From Leptodontidium sp. MPI-SDFR-AT-0119 (Eukaryota; Ascomycota; Leotiomycetes; Helotiales; Leptodontidiaceae), in NCBI GenBank assembly GCA_020726505.1, contig JAHLEZ010000015.1, forward strand, positions 1,612,001 through 1,676,000: DNA of 64,000 nucleotides, in the 5' to 3' direction. The position numbers and the translations under genes were made by a program. Every line of letters starts with the position of its first letter. The stretch's first letter is position 1. This document shows positions 45,061 through 57,507 of the stretch, in pieces. The notes beneath the pieces were generated by a model. That model saw only the letters and a list, made by a program, of their open reading frames with translations. It was not told the DNA's origin and did no database searches.

Positions 45061-47883
45061 CCAGGCACATTTTGCGTCCAGCATCCCCCTTTCATCTAAT
45101 ATTCATGAGCTTATGTATCAAACTCTTCCTTACGACTTGCACATGTTTAGATTTTCCTTTGTGTATCGAGGATGTTGAAATATCTCATCCAGCTGCTCAC
45201 CGTACTCGGCTATACGTACGTTACAGAATCCACTCTGATAGCCTTTCGGTCCGGATTTCCGAGTTCCTGGATTGCGATCACATTTATGAAAAGTGCCCCA
45301 TTATTATCTGGAAAGTCCTGTACCCAAGACCCTGTCTGCTTGCAGCACAGCTGCAGCTGCAGGTAGACCGATGTGACGAATCACACCGAGTCATATGCTG
45401 CATGCTGGGCAAATATAGGAGACCTCAAAGTATATACAAGGCTAGATCTTAAGAGGTTAATGGGTATATCTCAGGTCCTATCGAGTGATCGAGTGCAGAA
45501 TGATACTGAGACATTATTTCGGCTGGAAAGTTTTTCTCCTTTTGAGAATTGAAATTAACGCAATATTAAGTCGACGCCTATTCTTGGAAGCAGATATCGA
45601 TGACAAGACGGGGATGTGAATTCGGGTGCGATGATCTCGCTATCCGAGGTTCAATTGTGCAGGACACGGCCTCGAGCAGTGAACATCCATCCATCCAGAT
45701 GATTTGTGATATCGTGAGTGCGCTGTCATAAACAAAATTTTCTCGACCGTCCCTTCTCCCTTATTGCACTAAAATTAGACCTCTCCTTTGCTATTATCTT
45801 TTTGGTCGATATACTTCCTATTCATCTACAGACCGTTGGTGGGCAAGGTCTCACGTTTCGTCTCCGACTCCTCCATATTAGGCGTGGACATCAGACGATT
45901 GTACTCCGGCTGTTAACCGTTGATACAAGCAGCCTTTAATCTTCATTCACCTTATAAACTATCGGTACCGAGCAGGACGAAAGGCACGGCACTCAACATC
46001 CTAAATATAACATGTTGCAAAGTGGTGAAACTCAAGGCAAAGTGCGGATTTTCATATATTCCACAGCATTCGGCTGCAGGGGCTGGGGGGCATGTCTTCA
46101 CACCAATGCGGTGCTTTCACGAGACGCTTTTCCTCTCTCCTCCAATTCTGCCCAACCCTCTTGCAAATTTTCTCCATTCAAGTTACAGCCAGCCAGCCAC
46201 CTCTGTTATGGAAGTCCGGATGAGTATCTAGGAGGTCCGCATATTGAGTAGCAAGTTGAGTGCGGCTGATTTCAAGAGATCACAGATGCCATCTTGAAAG
46301 AACCTTTCTTTCATCTGGACAAACGGGTCGCAGAAAGCAGACCATTCTCGTTACAGTCTACCGAGACGCAGTGTTCTTGTGGGATCTTTTTCTTTTTCGA
46401 ATTCTTGGGTCCGTCTAGTCTACCGTTGGCCAGGGTCGCGGAACTCGAGACGACATCAGCATATTCTTGATAAATGCTCTCTCTTTCGCTCTCTTCTGCC
46501 TCAGTTGGCTCGTTCCACACGACCGGGGCGATCTTTTTACCCATTACTCCCTAGCAGCCTCTTTTCAAAAACTCTACACCAAGTAGTTCTTTCTTGGAAG
46601 GGAAGGGCAGGGATTTTTACTTCGAGTTTCACTCTGCACCACAAGCAAAGTAGACCGCCAGCCAGACAGATAGACAGGCAGACGGCATCTGCTCGCGGAT
46701 ATTATTCTTTCCGGCAGTTGACCCGACTGGCAGAACTGGAATCCAATTAGTATTGAGTGAGCGAAGCCGGATTTTCTCGTTCCTGCATGAAGGGAATTCT
46801 CAATACTCCGATGATATCGGTCATTCGTGGCACCCGTGGGAGTTATTCCTCCGACTTTGTTGACATCAACACTCAGGGGGCACGGTAGTAATTCCAGTCC
46901 ATGGTTGAGATGAGATGGCTCATCCAGTCGATCTTACCAGACCTATATTCGAATGGACGACCCATAGCGTCTCGCATATTGAGGCGACGGACCAGTATGC
47001 ATGCGGCGTCAAGTATATTGTTGAGCTGCAATAGTGCGACAGGTAAATGTTACATATGGTAGTTCGTCACTATAGTGTGGAATCTGGAATAGAAGATGAA
47101 GACGAATTATTCGGTATGGTTATTGATCCTTTCGTTGAGTACTCTTTGTGGTACAGGTGTACTTTTGGACATGTCCTCTGGGTCTGCCAGACAATGTTTA
47201 CAACATGGTTCTTACCCACATCCTTACTCGCGTGATGACCGTCAAGTGCAGACTCGAAGTAGACATTCTGTGAGGATAAAACCGTGTTTCTCCAATGTTG
47301 GGCTTGATTTCAGAGTCAGTAAGAAGGTCCTTCTGGCATACCAGTCACCCCCCCCTCCCGCCCTAACCTGCTCAAATGGCAGGCAAGTACAAATTGACTC
47401 TCCGCAGTTCAATCTTTTCGCACAGTTACTCTCAAACAATGTCGTGAGTCTCTACCCAAGTATATCTTCCGCTTCGCTTCCCCAACTGTGCCGGAACGCC
47501 AACGAGGGAAATCCACATCGTGGGCAAGTCGTTGAGGTTTCAGAACAAACAAGCTCCCTCAGAAGCTCCTGTGCTTCTCGGACAAGTACCAAATGTCTTG
47601 AAAGCATTCTGCAAGGGTTGTGACCAAGCAACATGAGCAACTTCATGCCCAAGGTTAAGTAAACAAAACAGCCGCAACTGCCAACCACCACTTTCACATA
47701 TCAACAGCGTTCAAGACAGCGCTGATTTGGAGGTCTCGGTAGCTGAGCTTCTGTCCTTCCACACCGATCCTCTTCCACTCTTCGATCTCGGGTTATTCGT
47801 AATATCAAGAAGTCGCTTTGTTTCTTATTCTCAAATTGGCAAGCCCTTTCTCATGTCGAAGAAAACGACAGATACGGAGACAA

Positions 47884-47898
47884 CCCCCCCCCCCCCCC
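47884..47898. repeat. C15 homopolymer
   Basis: Fifteen consecutive C. Confidence 0.9.
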
Positions 47899-48361
47899 GC
47901 GACCTGATTTCATGTTTGGAAGTCGAGGAGCCCATCTGCAGCACAGAGACGGGACTGTGACTTTAACTTGGGAATGGAAAAAGGAGGGATTTGAATCGTT
48001 GAATGATGGAATATCTGTTTGGGGAATATATCACTCCTTTTGGACGCTGATTACCGTTGAGAAAATATACATGCTCTTTGGCTATTTTAAGGAAAGATGA
48101 AAATGGAAGTGAATCTTTCTAAGAACCTGTTATCAAGTACGATTTTAATTCACTCCTTCGGAACTGTAGAGTGCAGACGTAACACGGGTGATACCGTACA
48201 CGATTCCTTAGTAGTGGTGATCCTTGGCATCAAGGCACAGCCCCCGCTTTGCCCCTGAATCTAGGTAACCACATCAAACAGAAAACACAACACACCACAC
48301 AAAACATCTTCCCCTTCATTTTCCATCCACTACTTGATTCGCTAGTAATATATTTTTCAAA

Positions 48362-49191
48362 ATGGGGTTCATGACTTACCTCTCAAGCTTCCTCCTCGCT
48401 TCCCAATCACCCATCTCCTCGTCCTCCTCAATAAGGAGCTTCACACTCCAAGTCTGGCTCGACGAATCTCCCCTGAACCATCAATTCGTATCCTGGTTCC
48501 CCATTTCCGACGCCAATAAACCCGTAAATCCTCCTCCCATGTACCACTCATTCTCTCACTAACCAAAATCCAGGGCCAAGGCTATTTCGGCGTTCCAATT
48601 CGCTCCCCAGCTGAACCCCTCCCAGTTGAAGACCGCGCCGTCTTCACTATCGATAGTGCCTCTCCTGGGACTTTGTCTTTCTCAAAAGGAAGAAATGAAA
48701 GAAAAAGCAAAGGCAAGAGCGAAAGTAACGTCGTTTTCGTCCAGCAAAGCGGCGAGGTCGAGTACGGCACAGAGGTACCCGTAGAGTTCTTCAAGCCGTA
48801 CACGGGCAATTTCAGTACCGTTGATTTCACACACTGGCCTGATCTAGAGACTATCTATGCTTTGGATTTCACGCCCCCTGAGTTAGTTCTTGGTGAGTCC
48901 TCAAAATGCCTAAATCATCCACATTCGGCTTTTGTAATTGATGCCTGGATTTCCCATCTTTTTTCTTTGGGGTGAGTTGCTGATGCGGGGTTTGTGATAG
49001 GTATGTTTCTAGCCTGTCCGAGAGAGTTGGGTGATGGGAGGGAGAAAGGATATCAATTGATGGCTATGACGAGGATGTTTAAGCATCCTGGATGTATCAC
49101 TCTAGACTGGCTTGTGCAGACGGATATCAAAGAGGAGACTATTGATGGTGGGGAGTCAGAGCCCACCAGGGATCCTCGAGAGGGGCTGTAG
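48362..49191 (+). CDS. Hypothetical protein, 223 residues
   Basis: Three exons: 48362-48523, 48574-48892 and 49001-49191. Introns of 50 nt (GTAAAT donor, CACTAAC branch) and 108 nt (GTGAGT donor) restore a continuous frame. The N-terminus has a short hydrophobic and Ser-rich stretch, then FTLQVWLDESPLNHQFVSWF and GYFGVPIRSPAEPLP, which look like beta strands. A Lys/Ser-rich insert (GRNERKSKGKSES) follows, then EVEYGTEVPVEFFKPYTGNF and DWLVQTDIKEETIDGG. Leader ATGs upstream are absent. I do not recognise the family; consistent splicing supports a real gene. Confidence 0.6.
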
Positions 49192-49881
49192 CTGGAATAT
49201 GTAAGACGGAGCTAATAATCGTACTCGGTGAGACATACATTTGGTTCTCTTGGACTATTAGGTAACATCATTCTTTTCTTCGTTCTCGTGAAGAGCATTT
49301 CCTAAGTCTCGTTTTGTGGCCTCTGGATTGAGAGAAATGGGCTGTAGCTGATACGAGGTTGGCCTGGTGGGCCAGATTCCTCTAGCAGAGCAATGCCTCA
49401 CCTTCGCGCTCTTTACTACATCCATAAATCAGAGCCTGCCCAAAACTTGCAAATCATCTCAAGACATTTACTTCAAAAACGAATTCAAATGTGAGCAAGC
49501 CTAGCCCGACATTTAAAGCGACTTATTTGGCACAGTAACTCGCTTTGCGGCATTTACCATTCAAGCTTCGTACGCTTGTGCTAGAATGGGACGGCACTAC
49601 GTAAATTTACCCAAATGCCGTGCGACAGTGAGATTTTAAAAGGAGAAAACTCATGCTGAGACATTTCGCACCACAGGTGAGTCATGCCGAAACGAAGTAT
49701 CTCATTTTCTAACATTTATATCAAAGTATATATCCAAAGAACTTCTCTGCAGTACATGCTATATCTCGCTTTTCTCCTGAATCTCTGTCTTCATCAACTT
49801 AACACCTCGGAACCTCCGGCGCTCATCCACAATCAGCCTTCCAAGTTCCAACGAGTCGAGTCTCGAAATTATCAGTCGACA
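49192..49881. other. Spacer and possible N-terminal extension of the serine hydrolase
   Basis: The hydrolase frame is open upstream to an ATG at 49684, including a hydrophobic LYLAFLLNLCLHQL stretch that could act as a signal peptide. I regard the ATG at 49882 as more likely. Confidence 0.4.
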
Positions 49882-51524
49882 ATGGCAGAAATGTCGTCTC
49901 TTGTCCGGGATGGGTCTTTCACTCCAGAATTCGATGACTTGGTGTCCAAGACTCTGCGTCGCTGGAAAGTTCCCGGTCTGTCCATTGCTGTGATCAACAA
50001 CGATGAAGTCCTTGCAGAGGTATGCCATCCAGTTTCTCCACGTGGTACAGTACATGTGCTCAACTATTTCAGGGGTATGGCTACAGTCGGTATCCTGACA
50101 AGCCAGTCAAGCCCGAAACGCTTTTCCATGCTGCTAGTATGACGAAGGCATTCACTGCGACTGCCGTCTCTTTACTTGTGGACGACGACAAGCAATTTCC
50201 TGATGTTAAATGGACCACACTGGTTGCGAAGTTGATAGGTGATGATTTTGTCCTGTCGGATAATAGAACGGATCAAATTACTGTTGAAGATATCCTTTCG
50301 CATCGGACGGGCTTGCCAGAGTACGTGTCATTCACATATTCCGGCCTAAATCTATAATTATGAGATTTCAATTGAAGAATGCTCGTTGATAGATAGCACA
50401 GTTGCGACGATGCATGCTACGGTATTGACGCCAAAGTTCCTGATACACCCAAATCAGTCACGCGAAAACTTCGTCATATCCCGTTAAGTCAACCTCTCCG
50501 AACGACATACCAGTACAGCAACGTCATGTTTACAGTAGCTGCTCATCTCGTTGAAACCCTTTCTGGGCAGTACCTGGGAGACTTCCTGCGACAGAAGATC
50601 TGGGAGCCTTTGAAGATGACTAACACTTACTACGGAGGTGACGACTTGGAAGAGCGTCGAGGCACGCAAGATATGGCCGTCGGGTACGGATACGATGAAG
50701 AGAGCAAAGAGTATTTCACGATTCCATGGCCTGTTCAGCCTGAGGGAAGTGGTGCCGGAGAGATGATCAGCAATGTTCTTGATTACGCTGAATTTCTGAA
50801 GTGTATGATCAACAAGAGTGGACCGATTTCTGAAAAGGGCCATGAAGAGCTGGTTAAGCCTCGTATCGTCACAGATGACGAATTGAAGCCTTTCATGAGT
50901 TACATGTGCTATGCTCTTGGATGGGAAACGTTCAGTTATCATGGTGAGTTGATTGTTGGTCATGATGGATCGGTGAATGGATTCACCAGTAAGATGATAT
51001 ACATCCCCAGGATGAAATGGGGATTCGTCTCGTTTGCCAATTCACAGGATGGTTATGAGGTGCAACAGAAATTGTGCTGGGCTTTGGTTTACGAGTTGCT
51101 GAAAGTCCCTCTTGAGAGACATTTCGACTGGGACGAGTATTTCCAAGGAGAGCAGGACAAAGACCATCCCAAAACGAAGGAAGAACTATACCCGAACTTG
51201 CCAGAGAAACCACTGCCAACAATATTGGAGCTGTCTGCATATGCGGGAGAGTATTACCATCCTGGATACGGTACTCACATAGTGGAGCTTAAGGACGGGA
51301 AGCTGCAAGTCGATTGCATGGATCGGACTTGGAGATACATCTTGACTCTCGTCCATGCGTCTGGGGAGTTCTTCGTCGCTGAGATGTTCTATGTTGACGC
51401 GCGGAATCCTTACAATGCTAGAGCAGAGTTCAGAATTGGCCCTGATGGTGTCGTTGTGTCTTTTGGGATTGAGTATATTGAGGATCTTGAGGGCGAGAAG
51501 ATATGGTTCGAACGAAGAAGATAG
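49882..51524 (+). CDS. Serine beta-lactamase-fold hydrolase (class C/penicillin-binding type)
   Basis: Three exons: 49882-50019, 50073-50324 and 50397-51524, giving 505 residues. The nucleophile motif is SMTK (Ser68, Lys71) in HAASMTKAFTATA. The second motif is the YSN of TYQYSNVMF. The third is replaced by HDG in GHDGSVNGF, as in esterase/peptidase-like members rather than true beta-lactamases. A C-terminal lipocalin-like beta domain (ELSAYAGEYYHPGYG onward) follows, as in fungal members of this family. The second intron uses a GTGTCA donor. The better-looking GTACGT four bases upstream does not keep the frame, so this junction needs RNA support. Location is intracellular from 49882, or secreted if the upstream ATG at 49684 or 49756 is used. 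Confidence 0.85.
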
Positions 51525-54500
51525 AAGTTGCGATGAGGACGGTGGAGGGATTCTACATTAGAAGAGACTTGACGATAGAGCAGAAGCCTTTTGACGGTCT
51601 CTTCTTACCACAATGAAGCTTGCCTGTCGTCCTAGAAAGAATATCTAGAGAGTACGGCACGTGATACCCCTGAATGAAGATTTCTTGCCAAGGTATTCAA
51701 TGTAACAACCCTTCTACTACACGACCTCACAGCGACATCCTAAGATCATCTCCTCTTCATCCTTTCCTTTGCCTCGAGTCAATGACATGTAGTTAGAACA
51801 GGACATGTAAGCATCAAATCCCAACAATTGAGTCCAGCTGACAATGCTTTATGCATGGCGCTTTCTGATTTCTGGTTGTTGGAAGTTGAGTTTGTTGTCG
51901 ACCAGTCAGGCTCATGACTCGGTCACGATTCCGAGAATACCAACATTCCTCAGTTCGTTGGAATCGGAACACATCTCCGAATCTTTACGTCGAGTGAAGC
52001 TGTGGCCTGGCTTTCCTCAAAAACCCATGGAATATACCTTGGCACAGTTTCAAGTCACAAGCTGTTTTCTTGACACCAAGAAAATTTTATGTAAGTATGT
52101 CTTTGATGCTTCCTTATTGGTTTTTGGAGACCAGTGGTCAGTACTTCAGCCAATTGGCTCTCTTCGTTGTGTGGACTTGTCGATACAGTTTATTAACGTC
52201 CTGCTTAAACCTCCCTTGCTTGGCCAAAAGTTGATCACTTCTCAAGATCTGCCTACATCTGCGCTGCGAAGCAGGGGATCCTTGGATAATTCCTCGAGTC
52301 CCAAATTCCATATTGGAATGTCGCATGAGCCGCATGACTTTTGGAACACGGGATATCTTTCTCTTCATGTCAGAGGTCTTGGTCCTTTCTGGTGTTACAC
52401 CTCGTTCCTCTGCCCACTTGAATTCCAGAGTTCTCCAAGACAGCGTCGTCACATCTCGCAGCTCTAGTATCTCTCCGGCCACCAGTGCAAGCTGATTGGA
52501 TGCATTCTTGTCAAATGCAACAGGTTCAGGTCACAGCAAGAAGTTTTGGGAAATAGTGCAAACTGGCAACAATGGTTGCAAAGTCGAGTTCTGTGCGGGT
52601 TAGCCTTGCGAGAAACTCGAGAGCGGATCTATACTTTTTCGTTCCGGACTTAGAGCATTGCTTCTGCCGAGTGCTTGGAAGATTCCTCTTTCTGCTGAAC
52701 CTGCATATGTCATATGCAATGCAATCGTTGTTATCTCTCGCCAACTCGGCCACAACCGGGCGCTTAACAATGCGAGTGGATGCAAGTACGAGGCTGAATA
52801 CGTGCCCTCCAATTCAAATGATTAACTCATGTTTTGGTAATTATTCATGACTTTCTTCCGGCTTCACATACACAATTTATTTATAGTTGGTTGGCCAAAG
52901 GATCAGCGACAGATTTCATACCAAGTGGATGGCCACTACATTGGAACAATATTAAAAAGAAAAGGAAACCCCACATTAGCGAGATTCTAAATGTGATTTG
53001 TTTGCCGTGTGGAGAAACATAGCGGGTGTGGAGATCTCGATTTGATGCACGTCAACATGTAGTAATGGGGCGTCGACACCTTCACGACTTAGCGGCGTCG
53101 CTGCCCAATGAATGGTTTGAAAGCGGCTGATCCAGTTGTCCGGGAGTTGTTCTTTTGTTTGTCGGAGGAACATTTCCTCCTTTAGAAAGACATACGGACG
53201 CAAGAAGATCTCACAGATAAACATCTTGACGATCTCATTGGGGACTTTACGCCCAACGTTGTTCCTGGTGGTACATGCATGAGCCAGTCAGACTATCTCA
53301 ATGCTCGCTTAGCCTGAAGGCAAGCGGCTATTGCAGGTATGGTTTGTAAGGGAACAAGGTATCCTTGGGAGTTAATCAAGATCATCTATCGAGAGCAGGG
53401 AGGATTTCATTGCTGACCACCGTCAGCAATTAGTGTAACCCGATCGAGACAGAAATCTTGAGATGTAGTCATGAGAAAGGAAGCGTTTTTGAACTTGGAC
53501 GCGATCAACATGGCGCATTGCATTGGGGAGGCACAGTTTGCTCCATCCGATCCCAGCAGCCCGTATCTCACCTGCGGTAGTCTGTGCTGTGCTGCAGACA
53601 GACATGTGGAATCTGCAAGCAAGATGTGTGTGACCATGCACTTTGGCCGGCGGAGTTGCATATACAGTATGCTTGCCTTGCCTCCCCTGCTCACCTGCTC
53701 AGTGGTGTGTCTGGCTTGACCTAGAGACATGCGTCGATGGCTTTTTCAAACTGCTACTATAGGACACAACATATTGTTTGAATTCCGCCTACATTCTTCT
53801 CTGCTCGTCTGTTCCAATTGAGTGTGTTTTTCTGTGAAATTCAAGCCAAGTCTTGCTGTTATGTCATGATGCCCGGCCGATACAGTACACAGATTCAACC
53901 GAGCCGCGCCAACCTTGTCCAGGCTCGAAACCTTCCCAGATTTTTCTCCAAACCAGACAAGACACGTCTTGCATCAACCGGTTCATCCAATAGATGCAAT
54001 CAGCAGCCGTCATGACAAGGGATATAATATTTTCTAACCGGTCGGCTCGTCCTCCGGCGGCCATCCTTGACTGGCCATTCCTTCCCTTTTCCAAGTCTGG
54101 ATCCTTTGAGATCTTTGTTCGAAGCAAGACCCTTCAACACTTCCATACATAGCTCCTGCTTCTCACCCCTTTGATCTTCTTTTTCGTCCACTTCTGGAGC
54201 TCATTCACTCTATCAGTGGCGTCACTTGATCAAGTCTCTGCTCTGTGGTTCCACCGACTTTCGGCCCACAGCGAAGAGAAAAGGACTGACTGCCCTCCCA
54301 TATACATCAAAACTTTCTCACTTTCTACACCCAATTGATGGGAAGACTTCTGCAACTTCTATACCTAGGTATTCACGACTCCTCTGACGTATGGTCCGTC
54401 TCCAAAAAAGGAAGCAGTGGGCCTTTTTCGCACTACCATGGGTCGTGCCTTCCTTATGAATTGATCCTCTAAATTCGCCATAGCACGTTCCCTCTTCTCC

Positions 54501-54671
54501 TCAACCTCAAAAACTCGACGTCAGAGAGCACAGCCTTTCAGTTTCTTTTCACATCTGCACAATCAGTCTCCTGTATACTAGGATTCAAAAAATCCTGCTA
54601 GACTTGCCCACTCTCCCATTAATCACCCACAATCGAGTCTGCTCAAGGTTCAACATCGCGTCCAGCCCCTC
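51525..54671. other. Spacer containing a gene remnant
   Basis: Apart from the minus-strand remnant at 52.1-53.2 kb (listed separately), no gene is supported. The last 600 bases are the pyrimidine-rich promoter and leader of the PLP enzyme gene. A plus-strand frame of 207 codons at 51844-52467 overlaps the remnant and lacks family features. Confidence 0.45.
52138..53224 (-). pseudogene. Fragmented minus-strand gene of unknown family
   Basis: On the minus strand three protein-like blocks lie in order. 53224-52976 has NWISRFQTIHWAATPLS and LLHVDVHQIEISTPAMF. 52753-52526 has KKYRSALEFLARLTRTELD and ATIVASLHYFPKLL. 52540-52138 has NQLALVAGEILELRDVTTL and WRTLEFKWAEERGV. The last two blocks overlap at a frame change preceded by TGA codons, and the first two are separated by stops. 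This looks like one decayed gene of about 300 residues, although introns could explain part of it. The family is not recognised. Confidence 0.35.
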
Positions 54672-56661
54672 ATGGCCTACAACGATGCCGTCGAAGTCTT
54701 TCGAGACACGGAATATCCTATGATGAAAGGTAAGAACATCCGCACAATCCAGGTAGCAAACACTAATGTTTTAAAAAGGGAAGGTATACCTCGACCACGG
54801 TGGTAGCACTATCTACGCAAAGTCAATGATTGATGACTTGTCGAAGAACCTAATGTCAAATCTGTACGGAAACCCGCACTCTGCTTCAGATCCAGCCCTG
54901 CTCTCTGGTCACATGGTAGACTCAATTCGCATTCAGGCTCTGGAATTCTTCCGCGCAGACCCAGAGCACTTCGATCTGATCTTCACCGCCAATGCCACAG
55001 CTGCTATTAAGCTTGTTGGAGAGAGTTTCCGGGATCTTGCCGCCAGCAATCCAAGAAAACCGTCATTCTGGTTTGGCTATCACAAAGACGCGCATACCAG
55101 CATCGTTGGTGTACGGGAGTTATCGAATGAAAACCATCACTGCTTCATAAACGACGATGAAGTTGAGGACTGGTTGAATGATCAAGTAGGAGCAACAGGC
55201 AAGCTGCTGAACAGGGAGGGACTGCCGGGACTGTTCGCGTATCCAGGACAATCCAATATGACTGGTAGGCGACTGCCTTTAGGATGGACGAAGAGACTTC
55301 GTGAATGCTCCGCACCATCTCACCAGAACACTTACTCTCTCCTTGATGCGGCTGCACTTGCAACAACAACTGAGATAGATCTCAGTGATCCCGATTCTGC
55401 GCCAGACTTCACGGCTGTCTCCTTCTACAAGATTTTTGGATTCCCTGACCTTGGAGCACTCATTGTACGCAAGAAGTCGGGACACATCCTGGGTTGGAGA
55501 AAATACTTTGGCGGAGGAACTGTCAATGGTCTAACTGTCATGTACGAGTCTTCGGTCCAACGAAAAGATACAACACTGCACGATAGTCTGGAAGATGGAA
55601 CTCTCCCATTCCATAGTATCATCGCTCTAGGTTGCGGGATTGACTCGCACCGAAGGCTGTACGGAAGTATGAAGAGCATCTCGCAACATACTTCGTTCCT
55701 TGCCTATCGTCTCTATCATGGAATGAAGAGCCTCACTCACTACAACGGAGTTCCTCTCTGTGTTATTTACAACGACCCAGAGAGATCCACCTACGGCGAT
55801 GCCACAACTCAAGGAGCTACGGTGGCTTTCAATATCATGCGCTCCGACGGGACTTACATTGGCCATCACATTGTGGAAGGAAGTGCAAATGCCAAGAGAA
55901 TATATCTTCGGTCTGGCGGACTATGCAACGCTGGTGGTATTGCCAGTTATCTCCAGATCGAGCCATGGCAATACAAACGCGCATGGTCTGCTGGATATCG
56001 TTGTGGCGACACCAAAGTTGAGGTGATCAATGGAAAGCCAACCGGGGTGGTGAGAGTGAGTTTGGGAGCCATGAGCACAATTGCTGATGTCGATACGTTC
56101 CTATCGTTCTTGGAAGAGGAATATATCGACTCCACGAGGAAAGTGATGGAGATTAACAAGGTAGATGATTTGGGTATTGATCCTTTTGGTCTGGAAATCA
56201 TGCGAAGCAATGATAGTGGATTTGGTTCTGCAAACAATTCTGCAGGTGTTTCTGCAGGTTTTACGAATGGCCACCCGTTCTCATCACCTGGACAAGTCAA
56301 CGCTCGTCGAATGATCAGCTCCCCTAATCTAAGATCGCCTATGAGACCGAGAGAGCCACGTGTATACGCCCAAAAGTCATTCTACGACCGCCGGCCCACG
56401 ACGGCGACCAGTCATGTTAGCCAAGTCAGTCAAATCAGCCAAATGTTCCGCCCACCACCAGTCTCATACAGTCAAAGACCGGACACTGCTCGAACAACAC
56501 TACCAGCGGAGAGTATGCGCTTCTCTGATTCCATTGACAGAGGCTACTATCCATTGATGCCCAGTACAGAGCAGACCACAGTGACTCAAAAGGGACGGAG
56601 TGTTTTGAAGTTTTGGAAGCCACGAAAGCCTCTCATGCATGCTAGCAACAACAACAGATGA
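54672..56661 (+). CDS. PLP-dependent class V aminotransferase, molybdenum-cofactor-sulfurase-like, no MOSC domain
   Basis: Two exons: 54672-54729 and 54779-56661, with a 49-nt intron, giving 646 residues. The N-terminus YLDHGGSTIYAKS and NLYGNPHSAS are the start of cysteine-desulfurase/Mo-cofactor-sulfurase domains. HTSIVGVRE and FAYPGQSNMTG line the cofactor site. The Schiff-base Lys is about Lys237 in SFYKIFGFPDLGALIV. A later RSGGLCNAGG loop carries a Cys in the place of the persulfide Cys. Mo-cofactor sulfurases normally add a C-terminal beta-barrel and MOSC domain (800 residues or more). Here the last 160 residues are instead Ser/Pro/Arg-rich and disordered, so the protein is a stand-alone desulfurase-like enzyme with a new tail. 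Substrate unknown. Confidence 0.85.
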
Positions 56662-57507
56662 TAACAGGGGATCAAAAGTGCGCGAGGAGTTCGGAGTTTA
56701 TTCATTGGGGGCAGTTATGACTTGAGGATATATGAGATAGCATTGGCACTTGCCTCAGAGGTTGCTTTGTTGATGAGTTTTTAGGCTAGCGGCTCCAATA
56801 GTTGGACGCGGTGGACGCCTGTGTAAATGGATAACATTCTTGCTTAGAGTGGATGTGTGAAGCTTTTAAACAAAACCCAGAGTAGCATTAGCAAACAATT
56901 GAGCAAACTTGCTTCAACGACAGTTCCATCAGCAAAATGACTTGAACTTCCAGATCATAACACGAGCAGCCTTGCTGCTAGAATCTTGGAAATCTTCTTT
57001 GCTTGGGTCCTTGTCAAAGCCAAAATAGATGATGTACATTGGCATATCATCCCTAGCTATGCTTGAAGGATCTGGCCATCGCACTTGAAGATTGCCCGGC
57101 GCGCTTTTGATGCTGTTCAGTCCGGGAGGATAAGTTGACTAGTGTTCCAGAACCAAGAACCATCGACAAGCAAGCCACTGTTCCAAGATACTACCCAGCT
57201 CAATATCAGAGATGATGAGAAACTCCGCAATTACTGATCTTGAAACGACTCTGCTCGCACAACAAACATATGCATACACAAGAACTCAAGCCCATCATTC
57301 TTCCCATTCGATATCATATCTTCACAAAACCAGAAAAGAAGGAAGGCTGCGGGGCCAAGTCCCGTCGAGAAAACACCGTACGCCTGCCCTGTTCTCTATC
57401 TGTCCGTATCCATATCTGTGTTGGTGTCGCCATTCCTGCCCGTTGCCTCCCCTTATGTACCGCGCCTGTGCAGGTAGGTCGGGTTGTGATGTACTCGCGC
57501 CGTGCCG
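56662..57507. other. Spacer with a minus-strand coding fragment
   Basis: Contains the 3' flank of the PLP enzyme, a C-terminal coding fragment (56929-57240, listed separately) and the 3' flank of the V-ATPase gene. Confidence 0.45.
56929..57240 (-). pseudogene. C-terminal fragment of an unidentified protein
   Basis: Minus strand, ending in TGA at 56929-56931. The reading TYPPGLNSIKSAPGNLQVRW, MPMYIIYFGFDKDPSKEDF and KAARVMIWKFKSFC looks strongly coding. Upstream it is broken by TAG, but the neighbouring frame continues with VVSWNSGLLVDGSWFWNTS, so a one-step frame change near 57142 would join them. No start or upstream exons were found. It is either a gene remnant or the last exon of a gene I could not assemble. 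The family is not recognised. Confidence 0.4.

Larger units (their letters stand above)
40424..48361. other. 8-kb gene desert
   Basis: No intact gene is supported on either strand. Contents are the promoter of the Zn2Cys6 gene, a GA microsatellite, a C15 homopolymer, a possible small gene remnant near 44.8 kb and short low-complexity frames. Base composition is not strikingly AT-rich and I see no repeat-induced mutation signature or transposon. Confidence 0.5.

Noticed and set aside
46311..46544. 77-codon minus-strand frame with charged residues
   Set aside because: It starts with ATG and is not low complexity, but there is no family, splice or promoter support.
47096..47623. 175-codon frame starting with a signal-peptide-like stretch
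   Set aside because: Only the first 25 residues look plausible. The rest is Ser/Arg/Gln-rich without structure, contains a proline run from a C tract, and no introns or homology signals support it.
51844..52467. 207-codon plus-strand open frame
   Set aside because: It has no family features and overlaps more protein-like sequence on the opposite strand. It is probably an antisense shadow.
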